NCBI GenBank assembly: GCA_964441775.1
Contig: CAYTVL010000012.1
Location: forward strand, 62,001-126,000
Length of the DNA stretch: 64,000 nucleotides
Direction of reading: 5' to 3'
Source: SYOC01 sp964441775
GTDB taxonomy: Bacteria > Desulfobacterota > Binatia > Bin18
In this document: piece after piece, positions 36,951 to 45,675 of the stretch
Layout of the letters: every line of letters starts with the position of its first letter
Position numbering within the stretch: the stretch's first letter is position 1
The notes under the pieces: model-generated
The model's input: the letters and a program-made list of their open reading frames with translations, nothing else
Databases searched by the model: none
What the model was told of the DNA's origin: nothing
Program-made: the position numbers and the translations under genes

Positions 36951-39900
36951 AGTGACGGCGCAGGTCTAACGTATGAGGAAACTCGCCGTGCGGTTCCTCT
37001 AGCGGAGGTTGCATCGGTCCTGGCGTATGCCCATACGGCCAGAAGCGGGCCAAGCGTCGCGCTTCGGCTTCGTTGGCATTGACAGGGAAGGTGACATAAT
37101 TGCGCCCGCCAGGGTGCGCCACGTGATATGTACAACCGCCGAGGGAATGTCCTATCCATGTATCTACGATATCAAAGACGAGCGGACTATGCACGGGCAG
37201 GGTCGGATGCAGTCCGGAAGGCAGTTGCCACGCTTTGTAGCGCACGCCGGCCACGAACTCACCGTGCGTTCCTGTGGAGCGCAACGGGACGCGTCGTCCA
37301 TTGCATGTGACCACATGACGCGAGTCGGTCGCGCCAGTGACTTTCACCTGCAAGCGCTCGACAGAAGAATCGACGTAACGGGTGGTTCCACCCGAAGCCC
37401 CTTCTTCTCCCATCACATGCCATGGCTCGACAGCCATACGCAATTCCAGATGCCTATCTTGTACTTGAATGGCGCCGTAGTGAGGAAAGCGAAACTCAAA
37501 GAACGGCGCAAACCACTCCAACTGAAAAGGGTAGCCGGTTTGCTGCAGCTCGCATACGACGTCGCGCAAATCTTGCCAGAGATAATGCGGCAGCGTGAAG
37601 CGGTCCTGCAGAGCGGAGCCCCACCGCACGAGTTTATGTTGATAGGGGGCTCGCCAAAACCGCGCCACCAAACCTCGCAGGAGGAGCATCTGTACAACGT
37701 TCATACGCACGTGCGGCGGCATCTCGAACGCGCGCATTTCCACCAACCCCAAGCGACCGCTTGCAGTCTCCGGTGCATAGAGTTTATCAATGCAAAACTC
37801 CGCGCGATGAGTGTTCCCTGTGACGTCGATTAACAAATTGCGGTACAAGCGGTCCACCAACCAAGGCGCGAGCGTTTCTTCACAGGGAGTCTGCTGAAAA
37901 GCCAATTCGAGCTCGTAGAGGCTCTCGTGACGCGCTTCGTCAACCCGAGGAGCTTGGCTAGTTGGCCCGACGAAGAGGCCGGAGAAAAAATAGGACAAGC
38001 TCGGATGGTGCTGCCAATAGGTCAACAAACTCTGCAATAAGTCTGGACGACGTAGAAACGGACTGTCTGCCGGGGTGGGACCGCCTAAGGTGACATGGTT
38101 GCCGCCTCCCGTTCCGGTGTGTCGTCCGTCCAGCATGAATTTTTCCGTGCCGAGTCGGGATGCACGCGCTTCCTCATGCAGAATGGTGGTATGATCGACC
38201 ACTTCCGTCCATGTCTGCGCGGGATGAATGTTGACCTCAATGACGCCTGGATCCGGCGTCACCGAAAAATGCTGCAACCGCCAATCCGAGGGTGGGGGAT
38301 AGCCCTCAAGAAAAACCGGCCAATTGAATTCAGTCGCTGTTGATTCAATCGAGGAGACTAAGTCAAGGTAATGTTCCAAGAATCGCAGCGGCGGCAGGAA
38401 CACGTAGAGGCAGCCGTTGCGGGGCTCGACACAGAGGACCGTTCGTATGGTCTGACTGAGGTCCGCTTCCGCCAGAAGGAGCGGCTCAAGCACTTGCTCT
38501 TGGATACCGTCATGGCGCCCAACCTCGGCGCGAGTAAACTCTGCGTAGCGCATCGCCACCTCTCCCTGGATGTCTCTCAACGCGGCGCGCGGGGCGAAAG
38601 GCGATTGTTCTGGTTCGAGGTCGCGGGCGGAGGGCGGAGCCCACGGTAAGGAATCTAGCGGCAGGCGATACCCCATCGGCGAATCACCTGGAAGCAAAAA
38701 AAGATGCTCGCGGCGAAAGGTCCAGGCCGTGCTGCGCCAGCCTCCGTCGTGCGCGTCGCCTTGCCATTTCAGAGGTAAGGCATAGCCGACAACTTTTCCC
38801 AACCCGCGATCCAGAATACGCGCGAGGCGCCGCCGTTCCTCGGCATCGTCGAGATCGTATTGTAAAGGGTCCACATTGACCGGCAGTGCGCCTTCTTTCC
38901 ACAGATAGTAGACTGCATCCTCATACCCAGGCAGCGCATAGGCAGGGGGCACGCCCAGGCGCTGTGCTAAAGCGCGCATGAATTGATACGCCTGCTTGAC
39001 GTCGGATGAATAGGACTGGCTTTCATCGGCGAGTAAGGCGGGGGTGCGCCAGACCGGCTTGCCATCTTGCCGCCAGAAGCAGTACAGGGCCCAGCGCGGC
39101 AGGGATTCGCCGGGATACCATTTCCCCTGTCCATGCTGCAACACTCCGAGCGGCGCGAAGCGCTCCTTGAGCTGATGCAGCAGTGTACTTGCCAGTTTTC
39201 GCTTCTGCGGCCCTAGCGCCGCGGTGGTCCATTCCGCTCCATCCATGTCATCGATAGAAACAAAGGTCGGCTCTCCGCCCATGGTGAGCCGAACATCACC
39301 AGCGGTGAGGTCGGCTTCAACGGTGTGTCCAAGAGTGAGAATCGCTTGCCATTGCGCATCGTTATAAGGCTTCGTCACGCGCGGATCTTCATGCAGGCGC
39401 GCACTACCCATATCGAAGTGAAACTGCACCTCGCACTCGTCGCTGGTTCCTGTGACCGGTGCGGCGCTCACCGGGTCTGGGGTGCAAGCGAGGGGAATAT
39501 GCCCTTCGCCGGCGAACAGTCCGGACGTTGGGTCGAGTCCGAGCCATCCGGCCCCCGGGATGAAGACCTCGGCCCAAGCGTGCAAATCGGTAAAATCAGC
39601 GTCCACGCCGCTGGGTCCATCGAGCGGCTTGACATCCGCCTGCAGTTGGATCAAGTACCCGGAGACAAAGCGAGCGGCGAATCCCAGATGGCGCAGAATC
39701 TGCACGAGCAGCCAGCCGGAGTCTCGACACGAGCCTTTCCGTCGCGCTAGCGTCTCCTCGCACGTCTGCACCCCGGGCTCCATACGAATGATGTACTCGA
39801 TTTCCTGTTGCAGGCGATGATTGAGCGCGACTAAAAACGCCACCGTAGCTTGCGAAGAACGGTCTACACCAGCGATCCACTCCAGCAATCGAGAACCCTG

Positions 39901-40266
39901 TTCTTTGATTTCCAAATACGGCGCTAACTCTTTCGCCAGTTGTGATTCATACTGAAAAGGCGCGTGCTCTGCATAGTGCGCCAGAAAAAAGTCAAACGGA
40001 TTAATGACCGTCATCTCCGCGACAAGGTCTACTTCAATGATAAGTTCTTTGCTTTTCTCAGGAAAAACGAGGTACGCAAGGAAATTCCCGAACGGATCTT
40101 GTTGCCAATTGAGGAAGTGTTGTTCCGGTTTGATCTTGAGCGAATACGCCGCGATGGGGGTGCGACAATGCGGCGCAGGGCGGAGGCGAATGAGATGAGG
40201 CGAGAGCGAAACAGGTCTATCGTAACGGTAGTGAGTCAAGTGATGCAGTGCGACGCGGATCGCCAT
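36940..40266 (-). CDS. Transglutaminase-DUF2126 fusion protein
   Basis: A 1108-residue protein. The first ~290 residues are a transglutaminase-like domain with C180 (RRKGSCRDSGW), H229 (TDLHAWAEV) and D245 (GLDPTSG). The rest is DUF2126, with blocks MGGEPTFVSIDDMDGAEW, GGGNHVTLGGPTPADSPFLRRPDLL and SYFFSGLFVGPTSQAPR; this resembles a glutamine-synthetase-like/amidoligase-related fold in published analyses. Start ATG at 40266 is preceded by GGGGGAGGAAG. Its stop overlaps the ATP-grasp start by 11 bases. It is the first gene of the overlapping trio. Confidence 0.93.
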   Translation of the reverse strand: MAIRVALHHLTHYRYDRPVSLSPHLIRLRPAPHCRTPIAAYSLKIKPEQHFLNWQQDPFGNFLAYLVFPEKSKELIIEVDLVAEMTVINPFDFFLAHYAEHAPFQYESQLAKELAPYLEIKEQGSRLLEWIAGVDRSSQATVAFLVALNHRLQQEIEYIIRMEPGVQTCEETLARRKGSCRDSGWLLVQILRHLGFAARFVSGYLIQLQADVKPLDGPSGVDADFTDLHAWAEVFIPGAGWLGLDPTSGLFAGEGHIPLACTPDPVSAAPVTGTSDECEVQFHFDMGSARLHEDPRVTKPYNDAQWQAILTLGHTVEADLTAGDVRLTMGGEPTFVSIDDMDGAEWTTAALGPQKRKLASTLLHQLKERFAPLGVLQHGQGKWYPGESLPRWALYCFWRQDGKPVWRTPALLADESQSYSSDVKQAYQFMRALAQRLGVPPAYALPGYEDAVYYLWKEGALPVNVDPLQYDLDDAEERRRLARILDRGLGKVVGYALPLKWQGDAHDGGWRSTAWTFRREHLFLLPGDSPMGYRLPLDSLPWAPPSARDLEPEQSPFAPRAALRDIQGEVAMRYAEFTRAEVGRHDGIQEQVLEPLLLAEADLSQTIRTVLCVEPRNGCLYVFLPPLRFLEHYLDLVSSIESTATEFNWPVFLEGYPPPSDWRLQHFSVTPDPGVIEVNIHPAQTWTEVVDHTTILHEEARASRLGTEKFMLDGRHTGTGGGNHVTLGGPTPADSPFLRRPDLLQSLLTYWQHHPSLSYFFSGLFVGPTSQAPRVDEARHESLYELELAFQQTPCEETLAPWLVDRLYRNLLIDVTGNTHRAEFCIDKLYAPETASGRLGLVEMRAFEMPPHVRMNVVQMLLLRGLVARFWRAPYQHKLVRWGSALQDRFTLPHYLWQDLRDVVCELQQTGYPFQLEWFAPFFEFRFPHYGAIQVQDRHLELRMAVEPWHVMGEEGASGGTTRYVDSSVERLQVKVTGATDSRHVVTCNGRRVPLRSTGTHGEFVAGVRYKAWQLPSGLHPTLPVHSPLVFDIVDTWIGHSLGGCTYHVAHPGGRNYVTFPVNANEAEARRLARFWPYGHTPGPMQPPLEEPHGEFPHTLDLRRHYEC

Positions 40267-40326
40267 AGAGGCTTCCTCCCCCGAGGTCTTTCCTTGTAGC
40301 AATCAAGGAACGCAGCTTGATTGTGC

Positions 40327-40355
40327 AAAAAGTGTTCCCCGGGAGCGCGGGGAAC
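40327..40355 (-). terminator. Probable intrinsic terminator after hisI-hisG
   Basis: Read leftward, arms GTTCCCC and GGGGAAC (40334-40340 and 40349-40355) form a 7-bp GC-rich stem with an 8-nt loop, followed by ACTTTTTG. It lies about 260 bases beyond the hisG stop and about 60 before the transglutaminase start. Confidence 0.6.
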
Positions 40356-40489
40356 GCGTCGGCCAACGCCAACTCCAAGTCGTATGGTGACATGCTAACA
40401 GGTAGAAAACTCATCTTTTTTTGTCGAGGTCAAAAGGGAAAAGCGAAAACGGCTGCGGCGCTGCTATTTCGTCCTCTCCGGCGTCTGCC

Positions 40490-40522
40490 TGTTGTTACAG
40501 CACGAGTGTTGCTCTAACAACA
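40490..40522. repeat. Perfect 8-bp inverted repeat with inner stem
   Basis: TGTTGTTA and TAACAACA flank an inner AGCA/TGCT stem with a 7-nt loop and one C-C mismatch. There is no T-run on either side, so it is a poor intrinsic terminator. It could be an operator, an mRNA-stabilising hairpin or a remnant of a mobile element end. Confidence 0.5.
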
Positions 40523-40611
40523 GATCCTCCATGAAAGAGCGCCGCGGCGTGGTGACGCACTCTCTCAGCGTGCGATCGCTTGTCGCCTGTCGGCGCCTCG
40601 GCACCGGCTCC

Positions 40612-41487
40612 TTAACCGACAATTTTGTTGAGCGGATACTCGATGATGCCCACCGCGCCGTTCTTGATGAGCCGGGGGATCATCTCCCGCACTACGTCCT
40701 CACTGATAATGCTTTCCACTGCAAACCAGTCGCTTTTGTATAAGGGCGAAACCGTGGGCGCGGTGAGGCTGGGCAACATGCTAACGATGGTTTCGAGCCG
40801 CTCTTTGGGCACGTTCATTTTAATGCCGACTTTCGCCTCGGCTTGCAGCGCGCCATTTAACAAGAGCGAAATTTGCTCCAGCTTCTCGCGTCGCGCTGGG
40901 TCTTTCCAGGCGTCACGGTTGGCGATGATCTGGGGGTTTGAGGTGAACAATTCCCAGACGATCTTGAGTCCGTGCGCGCGAATGGTCGAGCCGGATTCGG
41001 TCACTTCCACTATCGCGTCGACCACTCCTTCCGCTGCCTTAGCTTCCGTTGCGCCCCACGAAAATTCAACGTCAACTTTGATGTCGCGCTCAGTGAAATA
41101 TCGCTTGGTGTAGCCCACCAGTTCGGTGGCGACGCGCTTGCCCTGCAGATCCTTGGGCTCACGAATCGGCGAGTCGTGCGGGACGGCCAGCACCCAGCGC
41201 GTGGGTTGAAAGCTGGCTTTGGAGTAGACAAGATCGGCGATGACCTCCACGTCGGAATTGTTCTCCATGATCCAGTCCTTGCCGGTAATGCCGGCGTCGA
41301 GCGTGCCGGACTCGACGTAGCGCGCCATTTCTTGCGCCCGCACGAGCATGCAGCGAATCGAAGGATCGTCGATGGTGGGGAAATAACTGCGGGAGCTGGT
41401 GGTGATCTTCCACCCTGCCTTCTTGAACAAGTCGATAGTGGAGGATTCGAGACTGCCTTTGGGAATGCCGAGTTTGAGAGTATCCAT
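40612..41487 (-). CDS. hisG: ATP phosphoribosyltransferase (long form)
   Basis: It catalyses the first step of histidine synthesis, PRPP plus ATP to phosphoribosyl-ATP. The N-terminal catalytic part (LKLGIPKGSLESSTIDLFKKAG...) and phosphoribosyl-binding EVTESGSTIRAHGLKIV are present. About 75 extra C-terminal residues form the HisG_C regulatory domain, so it needs no HisZ and is probably histidine-inhibited. ATG at 41487 is seven bases after the hisI stop; a TTG at 41493 is the only alternative. The last nine residues, EYPLNKIVG, recur in the mini-ORF at 4097-4171. Confidence 0.96.
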   Translation of the reverse strand: MDTLKLGIPKGSLESSTIDLFKKAGWKITTSSRSYFPTIDDPSIRCMLVRAQEMARYVESGTLDAGITGKDWIMENNSDVEVIADLVYSKASFQPTRWVLAVPHDSPIREPKDLQGKRVATELVGYTKRYFTERDIKVDVEFSWGATEAKAAEGVVDAIVEVTESGSTIRAHGLKIVWELFTSNPQIIANRDAWKDPARREKLEQISLLLNGALQAEAKVGIKMNVPKERLETIVSMLPSLTAPTVSPLYKSDWFAVESIISEDVVREMIPRLIKNGAVGIIEYPLNKIVG

Positions 41488-41493
41488 TATCAA

Positions 41494-41877
41494 TCAGTTC
41501 TTGCCGTACACAGTTTCCGGGTCAAACACGCGCTCGCCGATAACCCGCCAGTTGTCGCCGCCGTTGCGTTCACGGAAAAAACAAGAGCGGTAACCTTCAT
41601 GGCACGCAGCGCCGCCATGCTGATGGATCTTAATCAAAATAGTGTCTGTGTCGCAGTCGATGTAGACCGCTTTAACATCTTGTGTGTGTCCCGAGGTTTC
41701 GCCCTTGAGCCACAGCCGGTTCCGTGAGCGGCTGTAATAATGGACTTTGCCAGTGCTCAGGGTTTTGTCCCACGCTTCTTGGTTCATGTACGCGAGCATG
41801 AGCACGTCATTGGTGTCGTAATCCTGGATGATGACCGGCACGATGCCGTCACCCTTTGCAAAATCGATAGTAACCAT
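41494..41877 (-). CDS. hisI: Phosphoribosyl-AMP cyclohydrolase
   Basis: It opens the adenine ring of phosphoribosyl-AMP in the third step of histidine synthesis. A 127-residue single-domain HisI with GETSGHTQDV, metal-binding DCDTDT and CHEGYRSCFFRE. There is no fused pyrophosphohydrolase (HisE) domain. ATG at 41877 has AGGA eight bases upstream; the frame extends 12 codons further but begins poorly. It is directly upstream of hisG; the remaining his genes are not in this window. Confidence 0.95.
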   Translation of the reverse strand: MVTIDFAKGDGIVPVIIQDYDTNDVLMLAYMNQEAWDKTLSTGKVHYYSRSRNRLWLKGETSGHTQDVKAVYIDCDTDTILIKIHQHGGAACHEGYRSCFFRERNGGDNWRVIGERVFDPETVYGKN

Positions 41878-41993
41878 ACCGGCTTTCCTAACATGGGGCG
41901 CAGGGTGTCGCAAGCTGGAGCCTGTGAAATCTTTGTTACTATCTCACTGATCATCATTACCAACCGCGTGATGTGTTTGTGACGTTTCATGAT

Positions 41994-42084
41994 GTCATTC
42001 TGAGGAGTGGAGCGACGAAGAATCTCGCCCTGTTCTCGCCGCTTTGAGATTCTTTGCCTGCACTACGTTCCGGCTCAGAATGAC
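41994..42084. repeat. Dispersed palindromic repeat copy (TCATTCTGAG type)
   Basis: Outer arms GTCATTCTGAG (41994-42004) and CTCAGAATGAC (42074-42084) are perfect inverted repeats of 11 bp. Inner arms GAAGAATCTC and GAGATTCTTT nest inside. The whole unit can form a long cruciform. It lies in the divergent space between hisI and lpxD and has no coding capacity. Confidence 0.8.
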
Positions 42085-42191
42085 GGGCCCTTGTCTTTTT
42101 TGGGCAAAGTACCAGCGTAGTCGTTCCTGCCGGACTCTGCTACATATAGCGCCGCAAGCGGATGTAAAGATTGACGCGCGACGGGGGAGTC

Positions 42192-43211
42192 ATGAAGTTA
42201 GCAGAACTGGCCCAACGGCTGCGGTGTGAACTGCGAGGCAACGGCGAGGTGGAGATTGCCGGCGTGAACGGAATTGACGACGCTGGTCCTGGGGAGTTGA
42301 CCTTCGTAGCGAATGTCAAATACCTGGCGAAACTGCCGACCACGAAAGCCGCCGCCGTCATCCTCGCGCCCGGAGCGCCGGAGATTGCCTTGCCATCGCT
42401 GCGTACGGCGAATCCCTATTTTACCTTCGCCCAGGCCCTGGCGTTCTTTTATACTCCATATGCGCCCCCGGAAGGCGTTCATCCCACCGCCGTAATCGCT
42501 GCTTCAGCGAGGATTGGCGCGCGGGCGTCGATCGGACCGTATGTGGTTGTGGGGGACAATGTAGAAATCGGCGACGAGGCGCGCCTCTTGGCGCATGTGG
42601 TGATTTATCCCAACGTGAAGATCGGCAAAAACTTCACCGCGCACGCGGGCGTGATCGTGCGAGAAGGCTCGCATATTGGCGATCGCGTGGTGTTGCAAAA
42701 TGGCGTCGTCATCGGTGGAGACGGGTTCGGTTACGTGCCGTTGCCCGACGGAGAAATTTACAAAATCCCGCAGACTGGCGCTGTCGTGTTGGAGGATGAT
42801 GTGGAAATCGGGGCCAACACCACGATTGACCGTGCGACGGTGGGGAAAACCATCATCCATCGTAGAGCGAAGATTGACAACTTGGTGCAAGTGGGCCACG
42901 GCTGCGATGTAGGAGAGGGGGCGCTGCTGGCCGCGCAGGTTGGCTTGTCCGGCAGTACGACCTTGGAAGCCGGTGTGCGTCTCGGTGGACAAGTGGGCGC
43001 GGCGGGGCATCTGACTGTGGGCAAGAATACGATGGTCGCTGCGCAAAGCGGCATCCCGCACGATGTGCCGGCGAATTCGCTTATTGGTGGATATCCCGCA
43101 GTTGATATTGCGTCGTGGCGACGCTACTCCGCTGCTTTGCCCAAGCTACCTGACATTTTGCGTCGGCTCCGTCGTCTTGAACGGTTAGTGGCGCAGAAAG
43201 AGGAAGACTAG
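42192..43211 (+). CDS. lpxD: UDP-3-O-acylglucosamine N-acyltransferase
   Basis: It adds the N-linked hydroxyacyl chain to UDP-3-O-acylglucosamine in lipid A synthesis, using acyl-ACP. The N-terminal uridine-binding domain is followed by a left-handed beta-helix of hexapeptide repeats (IGARASIGPYVVVGDNVEIG onwards) and a C-terminal helix. DGFGYVP and the catalytic histidine in LVQVGHGCDVG are intact. ATG at 42192 follows GGGGGAG closely; an upstream TTG at 42171 is less likely. It stands alone, without lpxA, fabZ or bamA next to it. Confidence 0.95.
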   Translation: MKLAELAQRLRCELRGNGEVEIAGVNGIDDAGPGELTFVANVKYLAKLPTTKAAAVILAPGAPEIALPSLRTANPYFTFAQALAFFYTPYAPPEGVHPTAVIAASARIGARASIGPYVVVGDNVEIGDEARLLAHVVIYPNVKIGKNFTAHAGVIVREGSHIGDRVVLQNGVVIGGDGFGYVPLPDGEIYKIPQTGAVVLEDDVEIGANTTIDRATVGKTIIHRRAKIDNLVQVGHGCDVGEGALLAAQVGLSGSTTLEAGVRLGGQVGAAGHLTVGKNTMVAAQSGIPHDVPANSLIGGYPAVDIASWRRYSAALPKLPDILRRLRRLERLVAQKEED

Positions 43212-43265
43212 AGAGACACTGCTCCAGAATTATGCTTTGCATTCCCGCCTGTGTGACCTTGGAAC

Positions 43266-43901
43266 TTGAAATCTGGAACCTGGAACGAATTCCCCGTGGC
43301 GCAGGAAAAACATCCAACTGCTCAAAGTCTCCGTATCTCGGAACAAGACGAACGTGCGCTTGTCGCTGCGATCGCTCGCCGTGAAGCGGATGCGCTTGAG
43401 CGACTGTATGAACGATACCGGATGGTTGTGTTCCATTTGGCGTTCAAAATCTTGAATAATCGAGAAAGCGCGGAAGAGGTCGTTCTTGAGGTATTCTGGC
43501 AAGTATGGCGCGAAGCTGAACGGTACGATGTGCACAGGGGCAGCATTGGCGCTTGGCTCGCCACGCTTGCACGCAGTCGGGCGATCGACGCCTTGCGGGC
43601 GCGTCGCAACAAATCGTCCGCCGAAGATAATGTTGAGAAAGTTAACTTGGCGGCTGACCCCGTCGACGAGCCGGAAGCCAGAGTCAGTTTGGCGCAACGC
43701 GCTGAGCTCGTGCGTTCTGCTCTGGATAGTTTACCGATGGAGCAGCGCACGGCGCTCGAGTTGTCATTTTTTCGTGGGTTGAGTCATATAGAAATCGCCG
43801 AGCAGTTACAGGAACCGCTTGGCACGGTAAAAACTCGCATTCGCTCCGCCATGCTGCGGTTGCGTGAACGATTACGTCCTCTTCTTGGTGGCAAGGCATG
43901 A
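43266..43901 (+). CDS. ECF (group 4) RNA polymerase sigma factor
   Basis: Region 2 (about 35-105: ALERLYERYRMVVFHLAFKI, GSIGAWLATLARSRAIDALR) and region 4 (about 145-205: LPMEQRTALELSFFRGLSHI, LGTVKTRIRSAM) are clear, with no region 3. It resembles SigK-type ECF factors, consistent with an RskA-type anti-sigma factor directly downstream and overlapping by ATGA. The frame opens with TTG at 43266; GTG at 43296 is an equally plausible start because the first ten residues are not conserved. It probably controls its own operon and the genes to 50386. Confidence 0.92.
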   Translation: MKSGTWNEFPVAQEKHPTAQSLRISEQDERALVAAIARREADALERLYERYRMVVFHLAFKILNNRESAEEVVLEVFWQVWREAERYDVHRGSIGAWLATLARSRAIDALRARRNKSSAEDNVEKVNLAADPVDEPEARVSLAQRAELVRSALDSLPMEQRTALELSFFRGLSHIEIAEQLQEPLGTVKTRIRSAMLRLRERLRPLLGGKA

Positions 43902-45067
43902 CGCACGAGGAATTGAAAGAACAACTGCCGTTGTACGTGCTGGGTGGTCTCGACGCTGAGACTGCCGATGCCATCGAGCGCCATTTAGCCGAGTCCTGTG
44001 ATTCCTGCGCGGCGGAAGTGCGTGAATGGCGGGAGGTGGCCGGCCTGATTCCTCTTGCCGTGACGCCTGGGGCGCCAAGCGACGCCACCCGAGACCGGTT
44101 GCTGGCGCGGGTGCGGCGCGATGCTGGTGACAAAGTTGTTCCGTTGCGTCCGCGCCGTTGGCGCATGACATGGGTGGCCGTTCCTTTAGCGGCGGCGGCA
44201 GCCTTACTGCTCACAATCGGATATCAACAATATCAATCCACTGTGCAGATGGCTGCTGACCAAACCGCGCGGGCTGACGCCATAGCCGCATTGCTCGCGC
44301 AAGAAAAAGAAAAACTTGCGGCGCGTGAAGCCGACGGGCGGCAACTGGCCGCGCGGTTCAGCGAGCAGAACGCCGCGATGGAAGAAAAACGAAAACAAGT
44401 GGCGCAATTGGAGGCGGCGCTTGCGCAACAACAAACCGAATTAACGGAACAGCGAAAACTTATGAGTCTCCGTGAACAAGAACTGGCGCAAGTGCGGAGC
44501 ACGGGCTCCCGGCGGCAAGCTGAAACGACGGCCCACCAACAAGAAATCGCTGCGCTCCAAGCTGAGTTGGCGCGGCAACGGGATCGTGTAACAGCTAGTG
44601 AAAGTGAATTAAAAGAGTTGCGTATTGCTTTCGATCAACAACGAGCGCTGGTAGAAGCGAGCACGCGCGAAACTGCGCAACTTCGTGCAGCCGTAGCGCG
44701 ACAACGCGGCGTCATCGAGGTGCTCACCGCCCCCGGGTTACGCGTTGGCTATCTGCGACAAGCGAAATCCGACGTTTCCTCCCAGGGGCACGTGTTGTGG
44801 AACGAGCAAAAACGGGAGTGGTTGTTTTATGCATTCGGCTTGCCGTCGCCACCGCCGGGCAAAGAGTATCAAGTATGGTTTATGACGGAACTTGAAGGCC
44901 CGGTCAGCGCGGGGGTGTTTACTCCTGATCAAACAGGGACCGGCGTGGTGTTAGCTGAAGCGCCATCGAAAATGCTTGGCAAAATCATGGCGACCGCAGT
45001 GACCCTTGAGCCGGCGGGAGGGTTGCCAAAGCCTTCGGGCGAAATGTACTTGCGTGGCTCGCTCTGA
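43898..45067 (+). CDS. RskA-type transmembrane anti-sigma factor
   Basis: A 389-residue membrane protein that would hold the ECF factor inactive. The N-terminal cytoplasmic zinc-binding domain has H29-x4-C34-x2-C37. One transmembrane helix spans about residues 92-107. A long periplasmic coiled coil rich in Gln/Glu/Ala runs from about 115 to 275. The C-terminal domain (about 290-389: HVLWNEQKREWLFYAFGLP, KEYQVWFMTE) matches anti-sigma-K RskA. The coiled coil is unusually long for this family. Release of sigma would involve regulated proteolysis (family knowledge). Confidence 0.92.
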   Translation: MTHEELKEQLPLYVLGGLDAETADAIERHLAESCDSCAAEVREWREVAGLIPLAVTPGAPSDATRDRLLARVRRDAGDKVVPLRPRRWRMTWVAVPLAAAAALLLTIGYQQYQSTVQMAADQTARADAIAALLAQEKEKLAAREADGRQLAARFSEQNAAMEEKRKQVAQLEAALAQQQTELTEQRKLMSLREQELAQVRSTGSRRQAETTAHQQEIAALQAELARQRDRVTASESELKELRIAFDQQRALVEASTRETAQLRAAVARQRGVIEVLTAPGLRVGYLRQAKSDVSSQGHVLWNEQKREWLFYAFGLPSPPPGKEYQVWFMTELEGPVSAGVFTPDQTGTGVVLAEAPSKMLGKIMATAVTLEPAGGLPKPSGEMYLRGSL

Positions 45068-45395
45068 AGAACGGCGCTGGAAATTCAGCGGAGAGCGTTG
45101 TGCGCAGCTTGTCGGCATTCAGACCCAACGCCGCACAAATATTTTCAAATGAGAACGGCCAGCTTTCCCCCCGTGCTTGGACCCATTGCACGGTGGCTTG
45201 ACATTCGCTCCAACTTTTTGCTCTGTCTCCCATGCTGTGTCCCTCTATGGCGCCAACGGCGTCCAACAAAACCGCTTGCATGAGGCGTTGTCCCCCATGC
45301 TCGTAGTGAAGTCGCATCAAAGCCGCGCTCACTAAAGGGCGCAGGGGAGAGGAAGCGCTTCCGGCAGGCGTTGTGTGACAAAGATGTCGTTCCAT
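44985..45395 (-). CDS. Small conserved hypothetical protein, convergent with anti-sigma gene
   Basis: A 136-residue frame on the minus strand whose last 27 codons overlap the end of the anti-sigma gene. The segment LMQAVLLDAVGAI and PFSFENICAALGLNADKLR resemble a small family I recognise from deltaproteobacterial-type genomes, where similar lines read 'AVLEDAV...PFSF..ICE.LGLDP.YLR'. That makes it more than a shadow. The start ATG at 45395 is the best of several and has only a weak TGAGG upstream. Function unknown. Confidence 0.5.
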   Translation of the reverse strand: MERHLCHTTPAGSASSPLRPLVSAALMRLHYEHGGQRLMQAVLLDAVGAIEGHSMGDRAKSWSECQATVQWVQARGESWPFSFENICAALGLNADKLRTTLSAEFPAPFFRASHASTFRPKALATLPPAQGSLRSP

Positions 45396-45675
45396 CGCTG
45401 AGCACCTCAGTCCTTTCATACGAAGGCGTGCATGAATTGGATGGAGAACACGGATTCTCCCCTGGTGTTTTTCTGCCTTCTTTCCGTGCAATCCAAACTT
45501 ACTGCTGCTTCCGTATAGACACACAGAATCTATTCCCTGGGGATTGCAACACCGAAGAACGCAGCTCGTGCTGCCGTGAGAGAAAGGCCATTTTCACCAA
45601 TGGAGCCGAATACGCTTCTGCTCTCGCACCATAACAATGCACCGTATTCGGTTCCGTAGTAAGGAGGAACTTGCC

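Larger units (their letters stand above)
40267..40611. other. Spacer with hairpins between the his genes and the transglutaminase operon
   Basis: No coding sequence. It holds a likely intrinsic terminator (40327-40355, leftward) and a second strong hairpin (40490-40522). The promoter of the leftward transglutaminase/ATP-grasp operon probably lies between the terminator and 40266, or transcription reads through from hisG. Confidence 0.5.
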
